NCBI RefSeq assembly: GCF_000717335.1
Contig: NZ_JNYZ01000011.1
Location: 248,001-312,000, forward strand
Source of the DNA: Amycolatopsis jejuensis
Lineage (GTDB): Bacteria > Actinomycetota > Actinomycetes > Mycobacteriales > Pseudonocardiaceae
DNA: 64,000 bases
Reading direction: 5' to 3'
Both the position numbers and the translations under genes were made by a program. Position 1 is the stretch's first letter. Each line of letters opens with the position of its first letter. The notes beneath the pieces are model-generated. The model worked only from the letters and a program-made list of their open reading frames with translations. It did no database searches and had not been told where the DNA came from. Shown here in pieces: positions 51,924-60,494 of the stretch.

Positions 51924-52697
51924 TCACGCCAGGATCTGGTCGAGGAATTCCCCGAGCCGGGCACTCTGCGGGTTCGTGAGGATCTCCCCCGGCGGACCGG
52001 ACTCGACGATCTCGCCGCGGTCCATGAAGACCACCTCATGCGCCAGCTTGCGCGCGAACCCGATTTCGTGGGTGACCACGATCATCGTCTTTCCCTGCGC
52101 GGCCACCAGTTCCATTGCCTCCAGCACCTCGCCGATCAGCTCGGGATCGAGCGCGGACGTCGGCTCGTCGAAGAGGATCACCTGCGGGTCGAGCGCGAGC
52201 GCGCGGGCGATGGCCACGCGCTGCCGCTGCCCGCCGGACAGCTCCGCCGGGTAGGAGTTGCGTTTGTCGGCCAGCCCGAACTGCTCCAGCAGCCGTTCGG
52301 CGGTCGCGGTCGCCGCCGCCCGCGGGATGCCTTGCACGAACCTCGGCCCGGCGATCAGGTTTTCCAGCGTGGTGTAGTGCGCGAACAGGTTGAAATGCTG
52401 GAAGACCATCGCCGTACCCCGCCGCTGCCGGGCGATCTCGCGTTCGTTCGCCTCGATCAGCCCCCGGCGCGACCGCACCGAACCGACGAGATGCCCGTCG
52501 ACGTAGATCAGCCCGCTGTCCGGCTTCTCCAGGCAGTTGATGCACCGCAGCGCCGTGGTCTTGCCGGAGCCGGACGGGCCGATGATGCACACGACCGACC
52601 CGGCGGGCACGGCGAGGCTCACCCCGTTCAGCGCCGTGGTCCTGCCGAACCGCTTGTGGATGCCGCGGAGGTCGACCATCGCCGTCGGTTCGTTCAT
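51924..52697 (-). CDS. Amino-acid-type ABC transporter ATPase
   Basis: A 257-residue ATPase. Walker A is GPSGSGKTT (40-48), the Q-loop FQHFNLFAHYT, the signature LSGGQRQRVAIARAL and Walker B VILFDEPTSALD, followed by VVTHEIGFAR. The GlnQ/HisP-type HFNLF Q-loop indicates polar amino acid import. It overlaps the permease by ATGA (52694-52697) and leads directly into the amidohydrolase gene (10 bp). Confidence 0.93.
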   Translation of the reverse strand: MNEPTAMVDLRGIHKRFGRTTALNGVSLAVPAGSVVCIIGPSGSGKTTALRCINCLEKPDSGLIYVDGHLVGSVRSRRGLIEANEREIARQRRGTAMVFQHFNLFAHYTTLENLIAGPRFVQGIPRAAATATAERLLEQFGLADKRNSYPAELSGGQRQRVAIARALALDPQVILFDEPTSALDPELIGEVLEAMELVAAQGKTMIVVTHEIGFARKLAHEVVFMDRGEIVESGPPGEILTNPQSARLGEFLDQILA

Positions 52698-53605
52698 GCG
52701 AGTCCGGCTTTCCGTCGGGAACGGCGCGGGTGGACGCCGCGGTTGAAGTACCGCTCGAGGTAGCGCTGCACCAGGGTGAGAATGCTGGTGAGGACGAGGT
52801 ACCAGATCGTCGCCACCAGGAGGAGGGGAATCACCTCGTAGTTGAGCTGCGAGATGAGCTCGGCCGAGTACAGCAGGTCGCTCACGGCCAGCACGCTCAC
52901 CAGCGACGTGTACTTCAGCAGCGCGATCAGCTGGTTCCACGCGGGCGGGACGATCAGCCGGATCGCCTGCGGCAGCACGATCCGGCGCATGGTCTGGGTG
53001 CGCGTCATGCCGATCGACAGCGCGGCCTCGGTCTGCCCGGACTCGACCCCGAGGATGCCGTTGCGAATCGTTTCCGCCATGTACGCGGCCAGGTCGAGGC
53101 TCAGCCCCACGATGGCCGCGAGCGCAGGCGTGATCAGCTGGTTGCTGTTGAGGCTGAACAACTCCGGCCCGCCGAACGGAATCGACACGGTGATCTTCGG
53201 GTACAGCGCGGCCAGGTTGTACCAGATCACCAGCTGCACCAGGACCGGCGTGCCACGGAAAAACCAGATGTACGCACCGACCACAGTGGACACCAGCGGG
53301 TTGGCCGACAGCCTGCCCAAGGCGAGCACCGTCCCGAGCACGGTGCCCAGCACCATGCAGATTCCGGTGAGCCACAACGTCAGCATCAGGCCGGACAGCA
53401 CCCGGGAGTCGAAAAGGAACTGCGACACCACGTGCCAGCGGTACCGCTCGTTGGTCACCATGCTCACGATGAGCAACGCGACCAGGCACAGCACGATCAG
53501 CGACGCGAGCCAGCGGAGCGGATGCCGCCGCCGCAGGATCAGCGGGACCGGGCCGCCCGACGCAGGCGCCACGACGGCCGGTTCCCGGTTGCCGAGTGCG
53601 CTCAT
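52694..53605 (-). CDS. Amino-acid-type ABC transporter permease
   Basis: A 303-residue membrane protein with a cytosolic N-terminal stretch and about six helices. The family EAA-type loop reads EAALSIGMTRTQTMRRIVLPQA. The N-terminal residues before the first helix (LRWLASLIVLCLVALLIVSM) are basic. HisM/GlnP-type permeases work as homo- or heterodimers; only one permease is present here, so a homodimer is expected. ATG 53605 overlaps the substrate-binding protein stop. Confidence 0.9.
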   Translation of the reverse strand: MSALGNREPAVVAPASGGPVPLILRRRHPLRWLASLIVLCLVALLIVSMVTNERYRWHVVSQFLFDSRVLSGLMLTLWLTGICMVLGTVLGTVLALGRLSANPLVSTVVGAYIWFFRGTPVLVQLVIWYNLAALYPKITVSIPFGGPELFSLNSNQLITPALAAIVGLSLDLAAYMAETIRNGILGVESGQTEAALSIGMTRTQTMRRIVLPQAIRLIVPPAWNQLIALLKYTSLVSVLAVSDLLYSAELISQLNYEVIPLLLVATIWYLVLTSILTLVQRYLERYFNRGVHPRRSRRKAGLA

Positions 53606-54507
53606 GCGCCCGCCTTGCACGACGATTTCTGCAGGTTCACCGTGATGCACTGGATCGAGTACTGGGCGACGCCGTGCTGTTCCATGATCTTCCGGTATTC
53701 GCCGCTGTCCACCAGTTTCTGCAACGCCGCACGGACGCGCTCGACCATCGGCGTGCCTTTCTGCACGAGAATCCCGATGGGCTGGGGGTTGTACGGCTCG
53801 CCTGCTTCGAGGTCACCGTGGGAATCCTTGGCCCGGGCCAGCGCCGGGATCGCGCCCTCGATGAACGCCATCGTGCGTCCGCTGTGCAGTGCCGCAACCG
53901 CATCGTTCAGTGACGGAAAGGTGAGCACCTCCACCTTCTGCTTGCCTGCGTCGGTGCATTTCTTGGATTCCCCTGGCAGTTCGACGTTCGCGAAAGTGGT
54001 ACCGGCGACGGCGGCAATGGTCTTGCCGCAGAGGTTGCCGCGCGACACCTGATGCGGGTTGCCGCGCAGGTAGACCAGCGCCTCGCCGTCGTTGATCCAG
54101 TCCACGATGTCGACGGTGGCGCTGCGGGCCGGGGTGTCGGTGGTGCCCGTCATCGCGATGCCGAACCGGCCCGCCTGCACGCCCGGGATCAGCGACGCGA
54201 ACGACGTCCGGACGAACTTGAGCTTCACGCCCAGGTTCTTGGCCATGGCCTCGCCCATGTCGGTGGCCAGGCCGGTCGGGCGTCCGCTCGCGTCGGCTTC
54301 CGGGGAGCTGTACGGCGGGTACGGAATCCAGGCGACCGACAGTTCGCCGGGTGCCGCCTGCGCGCTTCCGCTCGGCGCGGGAGCCGCTGCGGTGCCGCCG
54401 GAAGTGCTGCAGGCGGTCAGACCGGCCGCGAGGGTCACGGCGGCGGCCGCGGCGAGAATCCGGCCCCCGATCGGTGCGGTCGTTCTCACCTTGTGGAGGC
54501 TCACCAT
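53602..54507 (-). CDS. Solute-binding lipoprotein of the ABC transporter
   Basis: A 301-residue exported lipoprotein. The signal peptide ILAAAAAVTLAAGLTAC ends in a lipobox at about residue 33. The SBP_bac_3 domain has VAWIPYPPYSSPEADASGRPTG and GLATDMGEAMAKNLGV, then GRFGIAMTGTTDTPAR. The family binds polar amino acids and related zwitterions or cyclic amides. ATG 54507 is chosen, with GAGAAGG some 9 nt upstream. It is the first gene of the ABC-amidohydrolase-ALDH operon. Confidence 0.9.
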   Translation of the reverse strand: MVSLHKVRTTAPIGGRILAAAAAVTLAAGLTACSTSGGTAAAPAPSGSAQAAPGELSVAWIPYPPYSSPEADASGRPTGLATDMGEAMAKNLGVKLKFVRTSFASLIPGVQAGRFGIAMTGTTDTPARSATVDIVDWINDGEALVYLRGNPHQVSRGNLCGKTIAAVAGTTFANVELPGESKKCTDAGKQKVEVLTFPSLNDAVAALHSGRTMAFIEGAIPALARAKDSHGDLEAGEPYNPQPIGILVQKGTPMVERVRAALQKLVDSGEYRKIMEQHGVAQYSIQCITVNLQKSSCKAGA

Positions 54508-54596
54508 GTCATGCACCCTTCTCAAAGGAGCCGGACGGAGTATTTCCACCTCGCGGCGGTACATTCGGAAAGGCACCCGGACAGTGCCGTTTCGGC

Positions 54597-54633
54597 AGGC
54601 TAAGGCGAATCGGGTAACCCGGTCAAATACCGA
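54597..54633 (-). promoter_or_regulatory. Promoter of the ABC transporter operon with shared element
   Basis: Minus strand: TCGGTATTTGACC (54633-54621) supplies the -35 TTGACC; an 18-nt spacer and -10 TAGCCT (54602-54597) follow. The 13-mer is identical to the one before the Rieske operon. Expected leader is about 85 nt. Confidence 0.6.
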
Positions 54634-54658
54634 TTTCCGGATGGCCGCATAAGCCGCC

Positions 54659-54696
54659 GCATATATGCTGACCGGCCCCTTCGGTTGCGTTTACAC
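54659..54696 (+). promoter_or_regulatory. Promoter and palindrome before the plus-strand amidohydrolase
   Basis: A perfect 10-bp palindrome GCATATATGC (54659-54668) abuts -35-like CTGACC (54668-54673), with a 17-nt spacer and -10-like TTACAC (54691-54696). The ATG at 54705 would be almost leaderless. The TGACC end resembles the element in the other three promoters but the TATTT part is not present. Confidence 0.45.
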
Positions 54697-54704
54697 TCCG
54701 CCGT

Positions 54705-55943
54705 ATGGACAACGCTGCGAAAAGTGGCCGGCTCGTTCTGCGGGACGTCGCGTGCGTGGCCGGCCCGGAGCTCCGGCTGGTCCCGGGGGCGGATCTGGTG
54801 GCCGAGGACGGCGTGCTCACCGCGATCGAACCGACCGGCGCCGGCGGGTCCGGGCTGGTCGCGTTCCCCGGATTCCTCAACTGCCACACGCACATCGGCG
54901 ACGCGGCATTCGCCGACCGCGCGTACGGCCTGTCCCCCCGGCAGCTGCTGTGGCCGCCGGACGGGCTGCGGTACCGGTGGATGGCCGAGACCAGCCGGAA
55001 AGACCAGGTCGACGCGATGCGCAGCGCGGCGCGGCAGATGCTGGCCACCGGCACTGTCGCGTTCGCCGACTTCCGCGAGCAAGGCCGCACCGGCACGGAA
55101 ATGCTCCGCGAAGCGCTGGACGGTCTGCCCCTGCGCGGCCTCATTCTCGGCCGGGCGCAAAGGTATCCCCTGCACAGCGACGAAGAACTGCAGGCCAACG
55201 CGTCCGGGCTGGATGCCGCCCGGACCGCCGACATCGCGTCGACCCTCGAGGTCGCCGACGGTTTTTCGCTGGTCTGGGCGAACGACACGACCGACACCGG
55301 ACTGGCCCAGATCCGGGCGCTGTGCGATCAGCACGACGCGCGGCTCGCGGTGCATGCGGGCGCGTCGGCTCGGTTCCGCGACGTTTCGCGGGCGCGGACC
55401 GGCGCGTCGGACGTCGAGCGGGTGGTCCGGCACCTGCGCCCGGACTTCGTGGTGCACATGACGGACGGGACACCCGAGGAGTTCGCGTTGCTCGCCGAGG
55501 CGGGCATTCCGGTGGTGATGTGCCCGCGTACGCAGGCCGCATTCGGGGAGGGCATTCCGCCGCTGCTCACGGCGCTCGACAGCGGCGTTTCGGTGGCACT
55601 GGGCACGGACAACGTGATGGCGTCCGGGCCGGATCTGCTGGCCGAGCTGAACTTTTTCAGCCGGGTCCTGCGCGCGGTCGGCGACGACGTGGCACGCCCG
55701 ACCGCGACCGAACTGCTCGCGACGGTGACGACGGCCGCGGCCAAAGCCCTGCGGCTGGACGACACCCTGGGCCAGCTCACGCCCGGGTACGAGGCGAGCT
55801 TTTTCCTGCTCGACCTGACAACGGACAATCTCCGGCACAGTCACGATCCCGTCGCGGCGCTGATCTCGCGGGCCACCCCGGCGGACATCCGCGCGGTGGT
55901 GGTGGCGGGCCAGGTCGTGCACGGCAGCCTGCCGCCGGGCTGA
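54705..55943 (+). CDS. Amidohydrolase superfamily protein (ATZ/TRZ-like), plus strand
   Basis: A 412-residue enzyme. The HxH motif is GFLNCHTHIGDAAF (about residue 65), then LAVHAGASARF, FVVHMTDGTPEEFA and VALGTDNVMASGPD, the metal and catalytic residues of single-metal deaminases or amidases. The N-terminal and C-terminal beta-sandwich pieces are complete. It is divergent from the ABC operon and separated by about 120 bp from the next plus-strand genes, with its own promoter. Substrate unknown; likely a different step from the minus-strand amidohydrolases. Confidence 0.82.
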   Translation: MDNAAKSGRLVLRDVACVAGPELRLVPGADLVAEDGVLTAIEPTGAGGSGLVAFPGFLNCHTHIGDAAFADRAYGLSPRQLLWPPDGLRYRWMAETSRKDQVDAMRSAARQMLATGTVAFADFREQGRTGTEMLREALDGLPLRGLILGRAQRYPLHSDEELQANASGLDAARTADIASTLEVADGFSLVWANDTTDTGLAQIRALCDQHDARLAVHAGASARFRDVSRARTGASDVERVVRHLRPDFVVHMTDGTPEEFALLAEAGIPVVMCPRTQAAFGEGIPPLLTALDSGVSVALGTDNVMASGPDLLAELNFFSRVLRAVGDDVARPTATELLATVTTAAAKALRLDDTLGQLTPGYEASFFLLDLTTDNLRHSHDPVAALISRATPADIRAVVVAGQVVHGSLPPG

Positions 55944-55992
55944 ATTCGCGCCGGGAAACAGGGTGGCGCTTATACTCTTATTCCGGAACTGA

Positions 55993-56024
55993 TATTTGAC
56001 CAGGCCGGTCCGCGTTATTAGCGT
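55993..56024 (+). promoter_or_regulatory. Promoter of the isochorismatase-enamidase-LLM operon with shared element
   Basis: TATTTGACC at 55993-56001 supplies -35 TTGACC (55996-56001); a 17-nt spacer and -10 TAGCGT (56019-56024) follow. The 9-mer is the same as in the promoters at 48042 and 54621. Confidence 0.6.
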
Positions 56025-56066
56025 GAAGGCACGCGGAGTGGCACCGATTCCCGGAAAGGCATCTCC

Positions 56067-56762
56067 ATGTCGGACAATTCAGCCGCCATTCCCGGCGCGC
56101 GCTGGGACGAATTCCTCACGGCCGGGGACAAAGCGCTGCGCGACCGGGTGCGCTGGGGTGCCCGGGTGGGGCTCGGCAGCTGCCCGGCGGTGCTGGTCGT
56201 CGATGTGCTGAATGGTTTCTGCGCCCCTGCGGATGATGCCGAAACAGCGCGGGACGAGTTCCCGCTGCACACCGGTGATACGTCGCAGGCGGGGGTCGAG
56301 GGTGTCCGCAAGCTCCTCGACGGCGCCCGCTCAGCCGGGGTCCCGGTCCTCTACAGCCGCACCCGCGCCACCACCGGGCTCAGTCCCGGGCGCGGGCGCT
56401 GGGCGGACAAGAACCCGGATCTGGCGGAGGAAACCGAGCCGGCGTCGCAGATCGTCGCGGACGTCGCGCCGGTCACCGGCGACATCGTCTTCACCAAAGA
56501 CCGGCCCAGCGCGTTCTTCGGCACCGACCTGCCTGCCTACCTGATCGAGCTGGGCGTCGATTCGCTCGTCGTGTGCGGCACGACGACCAGCGGCTGCGTA
56601 CGCGCCACGGTCACCGACGCGTTTTCCTACAACTACCGCGTGGCCGTCGCGCTGGAAGCCACGTTCGACCGGTACGAGGCAGCGCATTGGCTGAATCTTT
56701 TCGACATGGACCAGAAATTCGCCGACGTGATGACCGTGGACGCCATTCTGGCTTCCTGGTGA
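56067..56762 (+). CDS. Isochorismatase-family amidase (N-carbamoylsarcosine / maleamate amidase-like)
   Basis: A 231-residue cysteine hydrolase. The triad is D46 in VVDVLNGF, K144 in VFTKDRPSAFF and C177 in TTTSGCVRAT, with the cis-peptide region VVCGTTTSG. The N-terminal helix and longer length fit N-carbamoylsarcosine amidase and maleamate amidohydrolase more than nicotinamidase. It would release ammonia from a linear amide formed after ring opening. It is first in a three-gene operon with the enamidase-like protein (13-bp gap) and the LLM oxidoreductase. Confidence 0.85.
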   Translation: MSDNSAAIPGARWDEFLTAGDKALRDRVRWGARVGLGSCPAVLVVDVLNGFCAPADDAETARDEFPLHTGDTSQAGVEGVRKLLDGARSAGVPVLYSRTRATTGLSPGRGRWADKNPDLAEETEPASQIVADVAPVTGDIVFTKDRPSAFFGTDLPAYLIELGVDSLVVCGTTTSGCVRATVTDAFSYNYRVAVALEATFDRYEAAHWLNLFDMDQKFADVMTVDAILASW

Positions 56763-56775
56763 CGAGGGAGAGCGC

Positions 56776-57954
56776 GTGAGCACCACCGTCATCACCGACA
56801 TCGGCACGCTGGTCACCGGCGATCTCACCACGCCTCCGGTCAGCGACACCACGCTCGTCGTCGAGGACGGCGTCATCACCGCGATCGGCGACGAGCCGGT
56901 GCACGCCGACGTCGCGATCTCGGCCAACGGGCTCACCGTCATCCCCGGGCTGATCGACGCGCACGTCCATCCGACGTTCGGCGAATGGACCCCGGCGCAG
57001 TCGTCGATCGGCTGGCTGCACAACTACGTGCAGGGCGGCACCACGTCGATGGTGTCCGCGGGCGAACTCCACGTCCCCGGCCTCGACTTCGGCCATCTCG
57101 ACCCGGACCTGGTCACCTCGCTCGCGCTGCTGTCGCGGGAAACCACCGGGCGCATCCGGCAGTCGTCGGCGAAGGCACACGTCGGCACGTTGCTGCTCGT
57201 GCCCGGGCTCACCACGGCGCATTTCGACCGGCTGGCCGAACGTGACGTGCGGAACGTCAAGTTCATCTTCTACGACTGGGCCCGGCTCGACGACGGCGAG
57301 GCCCGGCAGTACGTGGAGTGGGCGCACGAACGCGGCATGGTGGTCAAGATGCATTCGGGCGGCGTTTCGCGTTCGGGCGCCAGCCGGGTCACCGGGTACG
57401 AGATCGTGCACGCGGTCCGCCCCGACGTGGTCGCGCACATCTCCGGCGGCCCGATTCCCATGCCCGACCACGAGATCCGGGCCGTGATCGACGACGTGCC
57501 GCACGCGGGTATCGAGGTGTGCAGCTCGATGAACTACCGCGCCACGATGGTGACCACGGAGCATCTCGCCGCCACCGGCCAGCTCACGCGGCTCACGCTG
57601 GGCACCGACACGCCCGGCGGTACCGGCGTCATCCCGCGCGGGATGCTGCGCAACATCTGCTACCTCGCGTCGGTGTGCGGGCTCGATCCGGTGACGGCGA
57701 TCGCGGCGGCCACCGGCAACTCCGCCCGGCTGTACGGCCTCGCCGAAGGCCTGCTCGAACCGGGGCGGCCGGCGGACCTCGTCGCGCTCGGCCCGGTGCA
57801 GGGTTCGCTGGCCGGCAATGCACTCGATTCGTTCGCCCGCGGGGATCTTCCCGGCATCGGGCTGGTGATGATCGACGGCCTTCCGGTCGTCTTCCCGCGC
57901 AGCGAGCAGACCCCGCCGCCGTCCCGGCTGCCGTACCGCTTGACCCTCCGTTGA
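56776..57954 (+). CDS. Enamidase-like amidohydrolase
   Basis: A 392-residue amidohydrolase. The metal motif is GLIDAHVHPTFGEW (H63, H65). Next come VKMHSGGVSRSG, VVAHISGGPIPMPD and the long strand-8 segment TLGTDTPGGTG, then GNSARLYGLAEGLLEPG. The spacing and these motifs strongly recall enamidase of anaerobic nicotinate degradation (which opens 1,4,5,6-tetrahydro-6-oxonicotinate), as far as I remember that sequence. It would hydrolyse a cyclic enamide or lactam. Its partner genes, an isochorismatase-family amidase and an LLM monooxygenase, fit stepwise breakdown of an N-heterocycle. Confidence 0.75.
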   Translation: MSTTVITDIGTLVTGDLTTPPVSDTTLVVEDGVITAIGDEPVHADVAISANGLTVIPGLIDAHVHPTFGEWTPAQSSIGWLHNYVQGGTTSMVSAGELHVPGLDFGHLDPDLVTSLALLSRETTGRIRQSSAKAHVGTLLLVPGLTTAHFDRLAERDVRNVKFIFYDWARLDDGEARQYVEWAHERGMVVKMHSGGVSRSGASRVTGYEIVHAVRPDVVAHISGGPIPMPDHEIRAVIDDVPHAGIEVCSSMNYRATMVTTEHLAATGQLTRLTLGTDTPGGTGVIPRGMLRNICYLASVCGLDPVTAIAAATGNSARLYGLAEGLLEPGRPADLVALGPVQGSLAGNALDSFARGDLPGIGLVMIDGLPVVFPRSEQTPPPSRLPYRLTLR

Positions 57955-57970
57955 CAGAAAGGCCGCGCGC

Positions 57971-58969
57971 ATGCGTACAGGAGTCGGACTTTTCCCCACC
58001 GAACCGGTCGGCACGATGTGCGGTTACGCCCGGCTCGCCGAGCGGCTCGGCTACGAATCGGTGTGGCTGGGCGATTCCCAGAACATCTGGCGGGAATCGT
58101 CGGTCACCCTCGGCGCGATCGCGGCCGGGACGGAGCGGGTGAAACTCGGCACGGGCGTGACGAACGCGGTCACGCGGCACCGGTCGCTGCTGGCGTCGAC
58201 CTGGGCGACGCTGGCGGAGTTCACCGGCGGACGGGCATGTCTGGGCATCGGCACCGGCGACTCGTCGTTGCGCACGATGGGATTGAGCCCGCTCCGGCTC
58301 GGTCAGCTCGAAGAGGCGATTACGGAACTACGCGCATTGCTGCGCGGGGAGACGGTGACCGAGCCGACCAGCGGTGCGCAATACCATCTGAACTATGTGG
58401 ACGAACCGCTGCAGATTCCCATTTATATCGCAGCTTCGGCACCGAAGATCCTGGAGCTGTCCGGCCGGGTGGCCGACGGGGTCATCCTTCTCGCCGGTAC
58501 CTCGCCGGATTTCGTCGCCGCCGCTTTGGACCGGATCGAAAAAGGCGCCCGCAGCGCCGGGCGGACCCTGGCCGACCTCGACATCGTGCTCTGGACCCCG
58601 ACCGCCATCGCCGACGACCCGGCCACCGCCCACGATCTGGTGCGGGCCCACGTGTCCCGCGTCGTGATCCGGCCGCTACCGGCGGAGATTTCGCCGAGCC
58701 TGCAAAGCGCGGTGGACCATATCCGCGAGACGTACAATTACTACGAGCACATGGACACCCGCGCCGACCACGCCGGTCTGGTCCCCGATGAACTGGTGGA
58801 TCTGTTCGCATTGGCGGGTACGACCGACGATTGCCTGAAGCGGCTGCGGGCACTGGAGGGACTGAAGATCGACGAGGTGGCGATTGTTCCCTTCGTCCCG
58901 CACGGAACGAGCCGGACCCGGACGATCGAGCAATTCGCCGACCTTGCCGTTCGCCGCGCTACTTCTTGA
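57971..58969 (+). CDS. LLM-class (luciferase-like) flavin/F420-dependent oxidoreductase
   Basis: A 332-residue TIM barrel. It begins VGLFPTEPVGTMCGYARLAE with the YESVWLGDS motif, then GTGVTNAVTRHRSLLASTWA and CLGIGTGDSSLRTMG, all typical of bacterial luciferase-like oxidoreductases related to F420-dependent reductases (MER-like). It could reduce or oxygenate the ring before the amidohydrolases act, somewhat like RutA with RutB in uracil degradation. The cofactor, FMN or F420, cannot be told. Its last bases overlap the convergent lipoprotein gene by 11 bp. Confidence 0.85.
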   Translation: MRTGVGLFPTEPVGTMCGYARLAERLGYESVWLGDSQNIWRESSVTLGAIAAGTERVKLGTGVTNAVTRHRSLLASTWATLAEFTGGRACLGIGTGDSSLRTMGLSPLRLGQLEEAITELRALLRGETVTEPTSGAQYHLNYVDEPLQIPIYIAASAPKILELSGRVADGVILLAGTSPDFVAAALDRIEKGARSAGRTLADLDIVLWTPTAIADDPATAHDLVRAHVSRVVIRPLPAEISPSLQSAVDHIRETYNYYEHMDTRADHAGLVPDELVDLFALAGTTDDCLKRLRALEGLKIDEVAIVPFVPHGTSRTRTIEQFADLAVRRATS

Positions 58970-60494
58970 CCAAGCGGTAGAAGTCCCGCTCCCCCAAGCC
59001 TTCCACCGTGCCCCGGTACTTGTCCACCCGATGTGTCTTGGCGACGAATTCGTTCAGCGGAATCAGCAATTTCCCGTTGATCATGTCGCGGTATTCCTGC
59101 TGCGCGAGATCCCCGATTTCCTTGGACACCAGCGTGAGCCAGGTGTTGGCGTCGACCTTCTCGTGGTTCTCGGACCGCCGGAGCAACTCCAGCACGACGT
59201 CGTCCAGGCTTCGCTTTCCGGCGCTGGCCGTTTTGATCTGGCTGTCGACGCGGAACAGGTAGACGTATCCGCGGTGGTAGGGCGCCCGCTGGGCGGCTTG
59301 GTCCTTCCAGGTCATCTCCAGGATCTCGGCGCGGGGAGATTCGCGGTAGCGGTTCGAGTAGTACTGGGAAAGGTTGCTGTTGATCTGGCCGACAAACGGT
59401 TCGTACCCGATGAGCCCGGCGCGATAGGGCAAGACATCGGCGTAGTAGTTGGCGATTCCCTCGGTGAACCATCCACCGTCGTCGTCCTGGCTTTCGTCGA
59501 GGCGTGGCCAGTTGTGCACCATCTCATGGGCGAGATGCTGCTTGAGCTCGGCATCGTCCAGTTTCGTGTCGTTCTTGAAGCTGAACGCGAACGAGCGTGA
59601 CAATGCCGTTCCCGACAGCCCCCGATAGGGGACCTGGCGCGCGAAGACGCTGTAGACCTGGCCGGGTTTGTCACGGAAGAACGTCGATGCGTGATCGTAG
59701 AGTTTGGCGGTGAAGTCGGTTAATCCCCGCAGATCGAAGCTGGTGATCTCGCTGAGGTAGTAGAAGGTGAATCCGCCATTGGCGCCCGAGCGCATTTCTT
59801 TCACATCTCCGGCGGCGTAGTAGGCGTCGGCGAGCTTGTCGACGGTCCCGGTGGTCGTCGCGTCCCCCGCGTTGTAGGTCCACACCCCGCGAGAATTCGG
59901 TGGCATCGCCGACAGGTCCCAGGTCAGGGAAATGGCGTAACTGGTGTCACTGCTCTCGGGGAGCGCAAGCAGACCTGCGCCGGCGCCGGTGATTCCGCCG
60001 TTCTCGGCCTGCAGCCCGTACTCCGGCCCGCCTTTCGACTCCGCCGTGAGCGCACGGGGCGCCGCCCGGTAGCTCACCGTGATCTTGCCCTGGGTGTCCC
60101 TGGTGGCCATCCACGAGCGGTCCCGGTCGAACTCCGACTCGCCGGCGTCCTGGATCTCGAGCGGAAGTTCCCCTGCCTCGTCGCGCGCAGTCAGCCAGTC
60201 CTTGCCGGAACCGTCGGCGACAGTAGGGGTGGAGGCGCGGCGCAGCGGCATGGTGACCAGCTTCTGCCCCTTTTTGACTCCGAGTGAGGTGAGCACCGTC
60301 GTCACGTCGAGATGACTGACCGAGTTGCGGCCGTCGGAGTAGGGCTTGAGCCGGACACTCAGTGCAGGCCCGTTCCCGGGGGCACCAGCGGGGCGCGCGT
60401 CGTTCGCTGGCGAGGTTTTCTGCGCACACGCGGTACCGCTGACGCCGAGGACAACGGTCAGCGACAGCAGGGTCAAGACTTTGGCAGGGTTCAT
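58959..60494 (-). CDS. Secreted HExxH lipoprotein, M61/M1-like metallopeptidase
   Basis: A 511-residue lipoprotein. Its signal peptide VLTLLSLTVVLGVSGTAC has a lipobox at C23. The zinc site is LAHEMVHNWPR (HEMVH at about 323-327), with third ligand Glu in GGWFTEGIANYYADV about 16-20 residues on, and a downstream helical region, as in gluzincins of the M61 (glycyl aminopeptidase) or M1 type. The first 300 residues look like beta-sandwich domains (SYAISLTWDLSAMPPNSRG). ATG 60494 was selected because the signal peptide begins there; the frame is open to 60977. It is convergent with the LLM gene. Confidence 0.82.
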   Translation of the reverse strand: MNPAKVLTLLSLTVVLGVSGTACAQKTSPANDARPAGAPGNGPALSVRLKPYSDGRNSVSHLDVTTVLTSLGVKKGQKLVTMPLRRASTPTVADGSGKDWLTARDEAGELPLEIQDAGESEFDRDRSWMATRDTQGKITVSYRAAPRALTAESKGGPEYGLQAENGGITGAGAGLLALPESSDTSYAISLTWDLSAMPPNSRGVWTYNAGDATTTGTVDKLADAYYAAGDVKEMRSGANGGFTFYYLSEITSFDLRGLTDFTAKLYDHASTFFRDKPGQVYSVFARQVPYRGLSGTALSRSFAFSFKNDTKLDDAELKQHLAHEMVHNWPRLDESQDDDGGWFTEGIANYYADVLPYRAGLIGYEPFVGQINSNLSQYYSNRYRESPRAEILEMTWKDQAAQRAPYHRGYVYLFRVDSQIKTASAGKRSLDDVVLELLRRSENHEKVDANTWLTLVSKEIGDLAQQEYRDMINGKLLIPLNEFVAKTHRVDKYRGTVEGLGERDFYRLVKK

